A stretch of DNA of 64,000 nt from Nitratireductor sp. GISD-1A_MAKvit (lineage in GTDB: Bacteria; Pseudomonadota; Alphaproteobacteria; Rhizobiales; Rhizobiaceae). Below are positions 45,865-54,562 of the stretch, one piece after another (position 1 is the stretch's first letter; every line of letters starts with the position of its first letter). The notes under the pieces were generated by a model. The model saw only the letters and a list, made by a program, of their open reading frames with translations, searched no databases and was not told where the DNA came from. The position numbers were made by a program, and so were the translations under genes. Where the stretch lies: positions 447,501 to 511,500 of the forward strand of contig NZ_CP161920.1 of NCBI RefSeq assembly GCF_040819555.1. Reading direction: 5' to 3'.

Positions 45865-46124
45865 ACGGATCGGGAAGTGAGGGGCGGGTTCCGTCTGCGT
45901 GCTTCAGGCGCACCCACAGCCTCTTGAAACAATGGGTTGAGTAGCTAAATCTACTATATGTTCAACGTGTCTCTTTCATTGAAGATCAGGATGACGCCGC
46001 AAGCCCATGGGTTTGCCGGGGCGGCTTTGCGTTGATGTAAAGGCATCGGCTCTTTTCCGCTCCGGGTTCCTCGCACAGATTCCCAAAGGTGTTCTTCCGG
46101 GTCCTTCCGGTGTTGGAGAGAGAC

Positions 46125-46313
46125 ATGTTCATAAATGCCAAACCCCTGTTTTGCAGGCGGTGCGGTGGTTTTTCGCCGCGCGCAGCCATACGCTGTCTTC
46201 ATTGCAAAACCCCAGTCAATGCTGCTGTTCGAACCTTGCGGCCCTTCTGGCAGGGATGCAAGCGATCCATGCGCAGGCACCAAACACATCGCTTCGACAT
46301 GGTGCGGATGTGA
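46125..46313 (+). CDS. Small zinc-ribbon protein, coupled to MscS gene
   Basis: This 62-residue protein begins 'MFINAKPLFCRRCGGF' and has two CxxC knuckles, Cys10/Cys13 and Cys24/Cys27 ('IRCLHCKTPV'), the layout of a zinc ribbon. GGAGAG lies 5-10 bases before the ATG. Its stop codon overlaps the GTG start of the channel gene in a GTGA, a sign of translational coupling. The C-terminal half is basic (Arg/His-rich). I know no family for it; a metal-binding or redox-sensing partner of the channel is a guess. Confidence 0.55.
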   Translation: MFINAKPLFCRRCGGFSPRAAIRCLHCKTPVNAAVRTLRPFWQGCKRSMRRHQTHRFDMVRM

Positions 46314-47407
46314 ACCGCCTTCCAGCCATATTGACCCGTATTGTGTTGCCGGTGCTGTGCGCGACGGCGGCGATTGCGTCATACATGTTGCATCCTCAGG
46401 CGCTGACATGGCTCGGTCTCGACGTGTCGGAGAAACCGATTCGTGTTCTAACGGGCGGGGCCGCCTATTTTTCGGCCGCCTGGCTGGGTGGCCGGCTCGT
46501 GGGCCTCGCACTGGAGCGCGCCGGTCGCAAACGTCGTCAGGTGCCAAAGCTTCTGCTTGAACTGGTTTCAGCGGCTCTTTTCATTGCCGCGACCATTGCA
46601 ACCGTGATGCTGGTGATCGGCCAGAGCTGGAGCGGTGCCATCGCCGGTTCGGGCCTTGTGATCGCCGTCATCGGCTTTGCTTTGCGGAGCACGCTTGCCG
46701 ATGTCTTTGCGGGGATTGCGGTCGGGCTGGAGGCCCCCTACCGGATAGGTGACTGGGTTTCAATCAACGATCGGACAAGAGGGCGGGTGATCGAAATCGG
46801 CTGGCGAACCACCCGGTTGTTCACACGCAACGACACCTATGTGATCCTTCCGAACAGTCAGATCGCCCAGCAGGCATTGACCAACTACAGTGCGCCCAAT
46901 CGCAAGTATCGCGCGCAGGTTGAGGTCGTACTCAGTCATGAGCTTCCCGTTGCGGTGGCGCGGGAGTTGCTGACCGACGCGGCGGCCCGCTCGCCGATCA
47001 TTGTCAATGTCCCGAAACCGGATGTGCGGGTCGCTTCCTACGATACCGAGGGCATCCGCTATCATGTTCGTTTCTGGGTGCCCAGTTTTGCGGATGATAT
47101 CGATTGTCGTGACGCCATCTTCGGGCAAATCGACGCCGCGCTGCGCGATGGCGGCCCTGCCGCTACCGGCCACGGGGTTTCGGTTGTTGAGCGAACGCGA
47201 AACCGGGCGCGCGCCGCTACAGAAAATCGACGCCTGACCGTCGACTTTCAGGCGTCGTGGAGGGTTGCTGTTCGAACAGCGCAACTGCTGCCTGGCAGCA
47301 AAAAGACTGACATCGCCAACGCGCTCGATGCACGTGAGAGATCGAGCATCAGCGCGATTGGCGGTGGTTTTCACACACTGTTGTGGAGGGCGTTCTGGAG
47401 CTGTTGA
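46310..47407 (+). CDS. MscS-family mechanosensitive ion channel, C-terminus degraded
   Basis: This 365-residue protein has four hydrophobic helices. The MscS pore helix region reads 'GSGLVIAVIGFALRSTLADVFAGI' (shown in part) at ~118-140, then the beta domain 'YRIGDWVSINDRTRGRVIEIGWR' and the alpha/beta cap. Family relatives continue with a cyclic-nucleotide-binding domain. Here the sequence after ~residue 295 is shifted and low in similarity, with possible cNMP vestiges in other frames downstream. The GTG start at 46310 is set by the GTGA overlap with the zinc-ribbon gene. Confidence 0.82.
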   Translation: MNRLPAILTRIVLPVLCATAAIASYMLHPQALTWLGLDVSEKPIRVLTGGAAYFSAAWLGGRLVGLALERAGRKRRQVPKLLLELVSAALFIAATIATVMLVIGQSWSGAIAGSGLVIAVIGFALRSTLADVFAGIAVGLEAPYRIGDWVSINDRTRGRVIEIGWRTTRLFTRNDTYVILPNSQIAQQALTNYSAPNRKYRAQVEVVLSHELPVAVARELLTDAAARSPIIVNVPKPDVRVASYDTEGIRYHVRFWVPSFADDIDCRDAIFGQIDAALRDGGPAATGHGVSVVERTRNRARAATENRRLTVDFQASWRVAVRTAQLLPGSKKTDIANALDARERSSISAIGGGFHTLLWRAFWSC

Positions 47408-47765
47408 TGTTGGTGCTCTGAGTGGGCCTGGAACCGACATTCCTGCCGCAGTGCTTTGCGACACAACCGATATAAATAGGCTCTGCTCGGCTTTGATAAG
47501 GCTTGAGCGGCTCGCCCGGGATTATCGGATTGCCCACGCAACTTCGCAGTGCAGATAGCACAAATGAGGTCAGGATGATGTTTCTGGCAAGTGAATTGGA
47601 TGTTCGTATCGCTCAGAACATGGTGATAACAGGCGGGACGAGGCGCTGCGAGCGCATGCCATGGGAGCGATCTGATACGGTGTCTTTGACCGCCAGCCTG
47701 ACGGTTGCGCCGGAAAGCGCCATCTATCGTGTCACGCCGGGGGTGTCTCAATCGGCTTACCGGAC
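47408..47765. other. Intergenic region with gene debris
   Basis: This is ~358 bp between the channel and the convergent MFS gene. No intact gene is seen. The first ~150 bp may be the decayed end of the channel gene: a frame near 47390-47425 reads 'TVVEGVLEL', like the 'xxEGxLEV' strand of cNMP-binding domains. The rest shows no structure I can name. Confidence 0.4.
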
Positions 47766-49013
47766 TCAATCCGGTTCCGTGCGCGGATCGAGCGCCAGGG
47801 CAACCGACGAAGTATCAGGAAGTGGAACGAATTTTTCCCGGTCTGCTGCTGGCAAATCCCGGCCAGATTTGATGCTGAGCAAGACGAACAGGGCGTATAG
47901 GACTGCCAACGTGGATTCGAATAAGAAGAACGATGCCGGTCCGTGAAGCGACATGAGCGCCGCCGCGAGAAGCGGGCCGATGGTTGCGCCGATTGAATAG
48001 ACCATCAAAAGGCGGCCGGATGCGGCAACGTAATATTTGCGTTCCAGTCGGTCGAAGGTTTGAGCGACGCAAAGCGGATAGACGCTGCTTATCGCACCCC
48101 CGAATGCCAAAGCCATGACGATAAGAACGGCTAGCGGGAGATCGCCGACAAGCGCGCTCGACAGTACCCCCCATGACGCGCCGACTGCGATCAACATACA
48201 GGACATGACAATTCGCCTGTCAAACTTGTCCGCCAACATGCCCACTGGAACCTGAAGACCCAGCCCGCCCAGCACGACGGTGCTCATGAATAGGGCCGTA
48301 TCAGAAACGCTCAAGCCGATCTGGCGTGCGAAGACCACACCCAGGGCGTAGAACGATCCGACGAGGATGCCTGCGACGCCGGCTCCCGCCAGGCTGATCC
48401 ACGATACCTCATACAGTCTTCGTACGCCGAGCACGCGCAGCTCACCCAAATTCGGCTCTCCAAGACGTGTCATGGCGATGGGGACAAGCGCCAGTCCGGT
48501 CAGTGCGGAGGCCAGCATCAGATGGTCGCTGGAGCCGTCCGGGGCCAAGTTGATCATTGTCTGTCCCGATGCAACCGCCAGGTAGAAGACCAACATGTAG
48601 GAGCCGAGGACGCGTCCCCTGGTCTCGTTGCTGCTGCGCTCATTGAGCCAGCTCTCAATTGCCGTGGTCATGCCCGCGATGCAAAAACCGTTGATCACCC
48701 GTAGGGTGATCCAGACGATAGGCGTCGGGAAGAAGCCGTAGGCAAGACAGATCGCGGCGGTCAATGCGGCGAATGCCGAGAAGGCTCGGATATGTCCAAT
48801 TCGCATAATGACCCGTTTCGCGCGATAGCCGCCGAGCGCCAAGCCTAGATAATAAGACGCCATCACGACGCCTGTCAGACCCACCGGGTAATCTGCAGCC
48901 TCCATCCGTAGTGGTAAAACCACGCCAAGCAAGCCGTTCCCAGCCATGACGAGGATGGTGCCTCCCAAGAGGGACTTTACGGGAGTCAGCGATTCTACGA
49001 GGTTCCGGGACAT
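47766..49013 (-). CDS. MFS transporter (YcaD-like)
   Basis: This 415-residue major facilitator has 12 hydrophobic helices. It contains 'GLALGGYRAKRVIMRIGHIRA' (motif A region, in part), 'TTAIESWLNERSSNETRGRVLG' (in part) and 'LLMVYSIGATIGPLLAAALM', a pattern typical of the YcaD group. The substrate is unknown. The start 'MSRNLVESLTPVKS' at 49013 is preferred to an earlier in-frame ATG with a poor leader. It is isolated, with gene-poor DNA on both sides. Confidence 0.88.
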   Translation of the reverse strand: MSRNLVESLTPVKSLLGGTILVMAGNGLLGVVLPLRMEAADYPVGLTGVVMASYYLGLALGGYRAKRVIMRIGHIRAFSAFAALTAAICLAYGFFPTPIVWITLRVINGFCIAGMTTAIESWLNERSSNETRGRVLGSYMLVFYLAVASGQTMINLAPDGSSDHLMLASALTGLALVPIAMTRLGEPNLGELRVLGVRRLYEVSWISLAGAGVAGILVGSFYALGVVFARQIGLSVSDTALFMSTVVLGGLGLQVPVGMLADKFDRRIVMSCMLIAVGASWGVLSSALVGDLPLAVLIVMALAFGGAISSVYPLCVAQTFDRLERKYYVAASGRLLMVYSIGATIGPLLAAALMSLHGPASFFLFESTLAVLYALFVLLSIKSGRDLPAADREKFVPLPDTSSVALALDPRTEPD

Positions 49014-49374
49014 CGTTTGAAAATGCTCTTGCCTGCGCCCGCATAATTGACGGACAGGTTGTCGCACCACCAGTATCAGAAACGAGCTTGTTCAGACAGT
49101 TGGCGGAAGAAGTGCCTCGCCCAAAACCGCTATTCAGGTATTTGCTGTCAATGAACACAAATCAGTTTTCGCGAAGATCCATCCGCATCCAGCCAGCGTC
49201 GTTTTGGGTCGCTTGGCCCGGCACCGCGAGTCCATGCAGATTGGGGAAACTGGCAAGCGTTCTGCGCAGACACGCAATGCGAGTTTGCTTCGCAGTCATA
49301 CTTGCCAGCCCCTTGTGCAGAGCACAGATAAAGAAAATTCTCCTGTCGCGCCGTGAGCGACTGTATCATCATAT
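49014..49374. other. Gene-poor region upstream of the MFS gene
   Basis: This is ~360 bp, less GC-rich than its surroundings. Open frames on both strands are short and lack coding character or ribosome sites. It should hold the promoter of the MFS gene near 49030-49080. Nothing else is seen. Confidence 0.45.
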
Positions 49375-49587
49375 CTAGGCAGCAGGTTTTACCACCTGCA
49401 GCCCAAAACCGGCCGGACTTTCCCGCGTGGCCCGTTCAGCGTAGCGATCCAGATGCGGCGGTGCAGCCCGACCTCCGTCATCTTCCCAGCGCGCCAGGCA
49501 TTCCAAGCTGGGTTCGTGTGCATGGCCAATACGGGCTGCAGATTCGTACGTTTTCGGAAACAGTTCGCCGAAATGTTCATTGCGCAT
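49375..49587 (-). CDS. Small hypothetical protein
   Basis: This ~70-residue frame ('MRNEHFGELFPKTYESAAR' to 'GLQVVKPAA') has a charged composition, no signal peptide and no membrane helix. It does not match a family I know. The start could also be the ATG at 49590. The ribosome site is weak (AAGGAT 11 bases upstream). It is supported only by composition and by the lack of other genes here. Confidence 0.35.
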   Translation of the reverse strand: MRNEHFGELFPKTYESAARIGHAHEPSLECLARWEDDGGRAAPPHLDRYAERATRESPAGFGLQVVKPAA

Positions 49588-49670
49588 CATCGTGTCATCG
49601 ATCCTTTCATGTTTGTCGTGGCGGCGGTTTGCCGGTCTGTTCGGGAATTGTATTCGCGCGTTTCGCGAGA

Positions 49671-49979
49671 TCACGAAGCCGGAGAATTGCTCGACACGCT
49701 CTGGCGCTCGACCTCTCGTGATACCGGCCGCATTCTCAATTCGCGATCGTCGAAGTCGTTGACGATGCGGGGAATTTCGTTTCGCGAAACGCCAATATCA
49801 TCGAGCAAACTGTCGTCCATGGCCCGCAGAGCCGCGATCATCCTGCGGCGTTGCCAGTTTCGAACGGCTTTTTGAGCCAACCTGCGCAACCTGCCAGATA
49901 TTCCGTCTCTGTTTGACTGACCTAACCTGTGGGTCACGGGAGACAAGGAAATGTCGGGATTGGTGATTTCAGTGTGCAT
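49671..49979 (-). CDS. DUF1127 family protein
   Basis: This 102-residue protein has a central DUF1127 motif 'RRRMIAALRAMDDSLLDDIGVSR' (residues ~44-66, given as overlapping pieces 'RRRMIAALRAMDD' and 'LLDDIGVSRNEI'). DUF1127 proteins are small arginine-rich proteins tied to RNA turnover and phosphate/carbon control in Agrobacterium, and are often stress-induced. The C-terminal half is basic and probably disordered. It begins 'MHTEITNPD' at 49979. Confidence 0.85.
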   Translation of the reverse strand: MHTEITNPDISLSPVTHRLGQSNRDGISGRLRRLAQKAVRNWQRRRMIAALRAMDDSLLDDIGVSRNEIPRIVNDFDDRELRMRPVSREVERQSVSSNSPAS

Positions 49980-50493
49980 GACGCGTTCTCCAGAATGAGG
50001 AGGTTGAACCAACACGTTTGCGTCCTACCGTCGAGCCGTCCATTATTGGGCGGGACCCGGTCGTTCGGCATAAACGTTACTCTGATGATCGATGTTAGAT
50101 CAGGAAGATCCCCGATGCGCAGACAGGCAACCGCCTTGTCCCGCTCGGGGTCACCGGCGGTTCAGATTATTTCCTGCAGGGAGCAGGAACCTCATGCGGA
50201 AACGGAACTTGGTCATGAGTCTTATGTGGGCTTGGCGGCACACCTTATCAAGTGCACAAGGTGTGCTGTGACGTTCTGGCCATCCGCTGTCGTCTGGAGG
50301 ATTGCGAAAAACGAAGAAGCCTGAGCTCCTCCCTCAACGTTGGCCGGCTTTCCGCGTAAAGCACGTTACTCTCCGCACCCGCTGATCGCGTTGAGTTTGT
50401 TCGACGCGCCGGCAGTATATATCGGTTGGTGGTTTGCCGTCAGGGCCGGAACGCGGTCGCGATCCATTATACAACTCCATTCATTCTCGAATA
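49980..50493. other. Gene-poor region between DUF1127 and dehydrogenase remnant
   Basis: This is ~514 bp without a convincing gene on either strand. Short frames are present but lack start signals or family features. The last ~150 bp precede the truncated SDR frame and do not encode its missing N-terminus in any frame I could read, so that part has been lost or replaced. Confidence 0.45.
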
Positions 50494-50820
50494 CCGGCGC
50501 GGGCCCTGCACTCCGGTCTCGTCGGCTTCACTGCCGACCTCGCCCGTCAGACGGTGGCGCACAACGTGACGATCAACAATCTCCTGCCTGGTGTCTTCGA
50601 CAGCGACGCGCAACGCGAACACATTCGCGGCATGCTTGCCGACACCGGCAAGACCTTTGACAAACTGTGGGAGGAGCGCGTGCGGTCCAACCCTGCCGAC
50701 CGATATGGCCGTACGGAAGAGACCGGTGCTTATTTCGCCTTCTTGTGTGGTGCGCATGCCGGTTACATCACCGGGCAAAACCTGCTGATTGATGGCGGTG
50801 GCCGCCCGGGCACAATTTAG
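50494..50820 (+). pseudogene. C-terminal remnant of a short-chain dehydrogenase (SDR)
   Basis: The frame from about 50494 reads the C-terminal half of a classical SDR: 'SGLVGFTADLARQTVAHNVT' then 'INNLLPGVFDSD' and the end 'GYITGQNLLIDGGGRPGT'. The Rossmann N-terminus (TGxxxGIG) and the catalytic YxxxK are missing: the sequence before 'ALHSGLVGF' is unrelated. It is a 5'-truncated, nonfunctional gene at the right edge of the variable segment. Confidence 0.8.
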
Positions 50821-50910
50821 GCAAGATCTTCTACCGCCTGTGCGAAGGCGGATCCTGACGGAAAAAGAGGACGCACTGCAGCACGAGGAGACCGCAATGC
50901 GCCGGTCCTC

Positions 50911-52074
50911 TCATTCTGCTGTCACGCGTTTCCACAAATGGCTTTTGACGGATGTCCTGTCGAGAACCGCCCCCAGCCCCGGCAGGTTTCCAAGGCCCAT
51001 CTTGCCGTCTTTGACATTGTCTTCCCAGGGGTTTTCGAGAATTGGCCTGTAGTCAGGCTCTTTCGCGTAGTCGGGAAAGCACTCGAGAACCATGAAGTTG
51101 GGAATGCATGCGGAAAGCTGTGCGGAGATCGCGGTGGCAAGGGTGCTGCCGTAATTGTGTGGAGCGACACGCGCATTGTATATCTCCGCCAGCGCTGCAA
51201 TTTTCTTGCCTTCCATGAGGCCGCCCGTGTTGCAAAGATCAGGCTGGACAATCGATACCGCTCCGGTTTCCAGCAATAAGTGGAACCCGTAACGCGTGTA
51301 GATGCGTTCCCCCGCCGCCAGCGGAATGGAAGTCGCGCGTCCCACCCCGGCGAGCGCGCCGGGCAGCGCGGGATCGACCGGCTCCTCCACGAAACAGACA
51401 TTGAACGGTTCCAGCCGCCGCATCAGCGGCAGCAACTGATCGGTGGTGAGGCCGCCTCCGAAATCGAGCATGATGGCCGTGTCTTCACCGACCGCGGCAC
51501 GAAGCTTTTCGACACGATCGATGACAAGAGCGGCTTCGCCCTGGCGCAGGGTGCGGCGTGCCGGGTGGCGAATGACCGTAATGGGGTCTGCCATGCCGAG
51601 CGGATAGAACTTCAGCCCGCGATAGCCGCGTTCGACAGTGCGCAGACCCGCCTCTGCAAACTCGCTGCCGCTGTTGCAGCCGAGCCACCAGCCATTGGCG
51701 TAGACCCCGAGCTCGGTCTCGACGGGGCCTCCGAGCAGTGAATAAACCGGAACACCGAGCGCCTTGCCCTTGATGTCCCAAAGCGCGTGGTCGATGGCGC
51801 TGAGACCGGCCATCGAAATTGCGCCACCGCCCTTGGTCCAGAACCCCTGATCGTAAATGTCGTTCCAGATCAGCTCAACGGGCGAAGGGTCGCGACCGAT
51901 CACCAGGCGTTCGAGCATCGCTGCCAGCATTTCGGCTGCCGCCGTCGTGCCGAGGCCATAGGCGATGCCCGCTTCGCCCAGCCCCATGATGCCTTCATCC
52001 GTCTCCAGCTCCAGAATGACGGCGCGGCGAAAGCCCGTGGGGACAACATAGATATTGGCAGCGGTGATTTTCAT
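50911..52074 (-). CDS. Mandelate racemase/muconate lactonizing enzyme family protein
   Basis: This 387-residue enolase-superfamily enzyme has an N-terminal capping domain and a barrel. Metal ligands are Asp204 ('IMLDFGGG'), Glu230 ('CFVEEPVDP') and Glu256 ('AAGERIYTR'). His306 ('APHNYGST') is the likely catalytic base, and the Lys in 'RGLKFYP' aligns with the barrel strand 2 base position. The layout is that of galactonate-type sugar-acid dehydratases. It lies ~110 bp downstream of a LysR gene on the same strand. The substrate is unknown. Confidence 0.9.
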   Translation of the reverse strand: MKITAANIYVVPTGFRRAVILELETDEGIMGLGEAGIAYGLGTTAAAEMLAAMLERLVIGRDPSPVELIWNDIYDQGFWTKGGGAISMAGLSAIDHALWDIKGKALGVPVYSLLGGPVETELGVYANGWWLGCNSGSEFAEAGLRTVERGYRGLKFYPLGMADPITVIRHPARRTLRQGEAALVIDRVEKLRAAVGEDTAIMLDFGGGLTTDQLLPLMRRLEPFNVCFVEEPVDPALPGALAGVGRATSIPLAAGERIYTRYGFHLLLETGAVSIVQPDLCNTGGLMEGKKIAALAEIYNARVAPHNYGSTLATAISAQLSACIPNFMVLECFPDYAKEPDYRPILENPWEDNVKDGKMGLGNLPGLGAVLDRTSVKSHLWKRVTAE

Positions 52075-52186
52075 GACACTTCCAGACAGATTGCTTGCGC
52101 CCGACTGTCCGATGTCGCGGCCGGCTTCACAATGGAATTGTGGTCAGAGGCCTGTGCCCGGGTGGAATAGGCAGGAGCCCGGAATG

Positions 52187-53107
52187 TCATCCCAGCATCT
52201 TGGCGAGCGCGCGCTCTTCCTGCTCCATCTCTGCGATAAGCCAGTCACGCACCATCTCGACAACGGGCCGGATTGCGCGCTGACTTGACGATACAAGATG
52301 ATAGCTGCGGTCGGTGAGAATGACCCTGTCGCTGGCGCTGACCAGCATGCCGTCGATGACGAGACGCGAAACCACCGAGGTCCATCCGAGCGCCAGCCCC
52401 TGACCGCTGAGGGCGGCCTGAAGCACGACGGAATAATCGGAAAAGGAAAGCTGATTCCACGTGGCGGGAATTCGTCTGCCCGCTTCCGAAGCGAATTCCT
52501 GCCATCCGAACCAGTGGTCGGGCAGATTGATCAGCGTGTGCGGCGAAACCGGCGCATCGAAGGACCCGCGCTCGCGCACATAGCCCGGTGCACCAATGGC
52601 AAGAACCCGCTCTGGGGCGAACCAGCCACCAAGCTTGCGCGCATCGTCCCCCACAGCAACGCGCAGTCCCAGATCGCAATTGTGGAGCGGGCCGCCCACA
52701 CTTCCCGGCAGAAGCTGAAACTGGAGATCGGTGTTGGGAAATTCTTCCCTGAAACTGCTGTAGCGTGGCATTAGCCAATGGGTCGCCATGCCTGAGGAGA
52801 TCGACAGCATCACCACTTCTCGGGTTCCGTCGCGGCCCTCGATCTCGTCCAGAACATCCTCAATGGAGTGAAAGGCGCGGGTGGTGACACGGCTGAGTTT
52901 TTTGCCGGCTTCTGTGAGCGTGAGATTTGGCCCTGACCGTATGAAAAGCTTCTCGCCGATATGTTTCTCGAGTGACGCCACAGCGTGGCTCACGGCCGGT
53001 TGCGTGATGTTCAATTCGTCCGCAGCCTTCGAGAAATTCGAATGCCGGGCAGCGACTTCGAAAACAAACAGAGTGCTGGGTGAGGGAAGGTGGCGACGCA
53101 GTACCAT
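52187..53107 (-). CDS. LysR family regulator (GcvA-like)
   Basis: This 306-residue regulator begins 'LPSPSTLFVFEVAARHSNFSKAADELN' (in part) with the wHTH at residues ~18-65. An effector domain with 'LRVAVGDDARKLGGWFAPERV' (in part) follows, as in the GcvA group. It is divergent from the PLP aminotransferase gene (178 bp between) and upstream of the MR/MLE gene on its own strand, so it may control both. No clear operator dyad was found in the gap. Confidence 0.92.
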   Translation of the reverse strand: MVLRRHLPSPSTLFVFEVAARHSNFSKAADELNITQPAVSHAVASLEKHIGEKLFIRSGPNLTLTEAGKKLSRVTTRAFHSIEDVLDEIEGRDGTREVVMLSISSGMATHWLMPRYSSFREEFPNTDLQFQLLPGSVGGPLHNCDLGLRVAVGDDARKLGGWFAPERVLAIGAPGYVRERGSFDAPVSPHTLINLPDHWFGWQEFASEAGRRIPATWNQLSFSDYSVVLQAALSGQGLALGWTSVVSRLVIDGMLVSASDRVILTDRSYHLVSSSQRAIRPVVEMVRDWLIAEMEQEERALAKMLG

Positions 53108-53284
53108 AAAAACAGCTTATACTGAGGATGAATCTTTTCAACCTGTTTGATCGTTATGTTCCATGGCAACGTGGCACCCAACTGATCGCAAGAGCGGCAA
53201 CAAATAATAAGCGGAACGCCATGCTTGCGCACGATGGGACCGTCGCCGGGCTTTATTTCCGAGAAAAGAGTAGAAGGTCCGGCA

Positions 53285-54512
53285 ATGGGTTTGGACACGC
53301 AACGGCTGCGAGCGGAGACACCGGGCTGCAGAGCTGAACTGGTTCATTTCAACAATGCGGGCGCCAGCCTCATGCCGCAGCCGGTCATTGAGGCGGTGGA
53401 GCATCACTGGGCCGAGGAGATCATGTCGGGGGGCTATGAAGCTGCCGAAAGGCACGCCGGCAAATTGCAGGAAACCTACCATGCCGTGGCGCGGCTTGTC
53501 GGGGGAGCGGCAGACGAAGTCTCCTTCTTCGACAATGCCACCCGCGCCTGGCAGGCTGCCTTCTTTGCCATGGACTGGCAGTCGGGCGACCAGCTGATCA
53601 CCGGCCAGTCGGAATACAACTCCAACATGATTGCCTTTCGCCATGCCGAAGAGCGTTTGGGGATCGAGATCATTCTCGCTCCAGACACGCCAGAGGGGGT
53701 GGTGGATGTGGTGGCCCTCGAAGGGCTGATCACCGATCGTACGCGGCTTATCGCCATCTCGCACATGCCGACCAATGATGGTCTGATCAACCCGGCACGA
53801 GAGATAGGTGCGGTTGCGCGCAGGCACGGCGTACTGTTCTTGCTGGATGCGTGCCAGTCGGTAGGACAGATGCCGATCGACGTGAAGGCGCTGGGCTGCA
53901 CGATGCTTTCGGCAACAGGGCGAAAATATCTTCGGGGTCCGCGCGGGACGGGGTTTTTATGGGTCGACGGCAGGGCGCTGGATGCGCTTCGGCCCCATGC
54001 GCTCGACATCCAGTCGGCGCAATGGACGGATGTGGATCGATTCCAGATGGCAGCGGGTTCCCGGCGCTTTGAACTCTGGGAACGCAATGTCGCGACCCAG
54101 CTGGGGCCTCGGCGCCGCATGCCAGTATGCGCTGGAGATCGGCGTTGAGAACATCTGGCACCATGTTCGGGGCCTTGCGGCCGGGATGCGCGGAATGCTG
54201 GCGGAACTGCCAGGCATGACCGTTCAGGACCGTGGCGTGGAGAAGAGCGGGATCGTGACGTTTTTTCACGAATCCGTGCCGGCCGAGGTTCTGGTGGGTG
54301 CGTTGCGCGACGAGTTTGGCATCAACACCTCGGTTTCCAACACCCAGTTGACCCGCAGGGCGCTGCGCGCCCGGGGCGTGACGTCACTGGTGAGAGCCTC
54401 GGTACATGCCTACAACACGCCGGAAGAGATAGAGCGGCTTGGAGCATCGCTGATGGCTCTGGCCGACGGGAAACGGAATTACAGGGAATTGAACGCAGGT
54501 CAGCCGGTTTGA
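53285..54512 (+). pseudogene. Class-V PLP-dependent aminotransferase/lyase, frameshifted
   Basis: The first ~273 residues read from 53285 and contain the PLP-binding Asp188 ('FLLDACQSVGQ') and Schiff-base Lys214 ('SATGRKYLRGPRG'). The frame breaks at GGGG 54103-54106; removing one G continues 'LGAACQYALEIGVENIW' to the stop at 54512, giving ~408 residues, normal for the fold. The family includes cysteine desulfurases, selenocysteine lyases and aminotransferases. It precedes a polyamine-type ABC transporter, so it likely acts on the imported compound. The shift may be a sequencing error. Confidence 0.85.
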
Positions 54513-54562
54513 TCCGACCTGCTTCGGGGAACGACAAAACAGAGAAAAAGAGGAGAACGGCC

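Noticed and set aside
49088..49378. A 96-codon plus-strand frame upstream of the MFS gene
   Set aside because: There is no Shine-Dalgarno and no family features, and the codon composition is poor for this genome.
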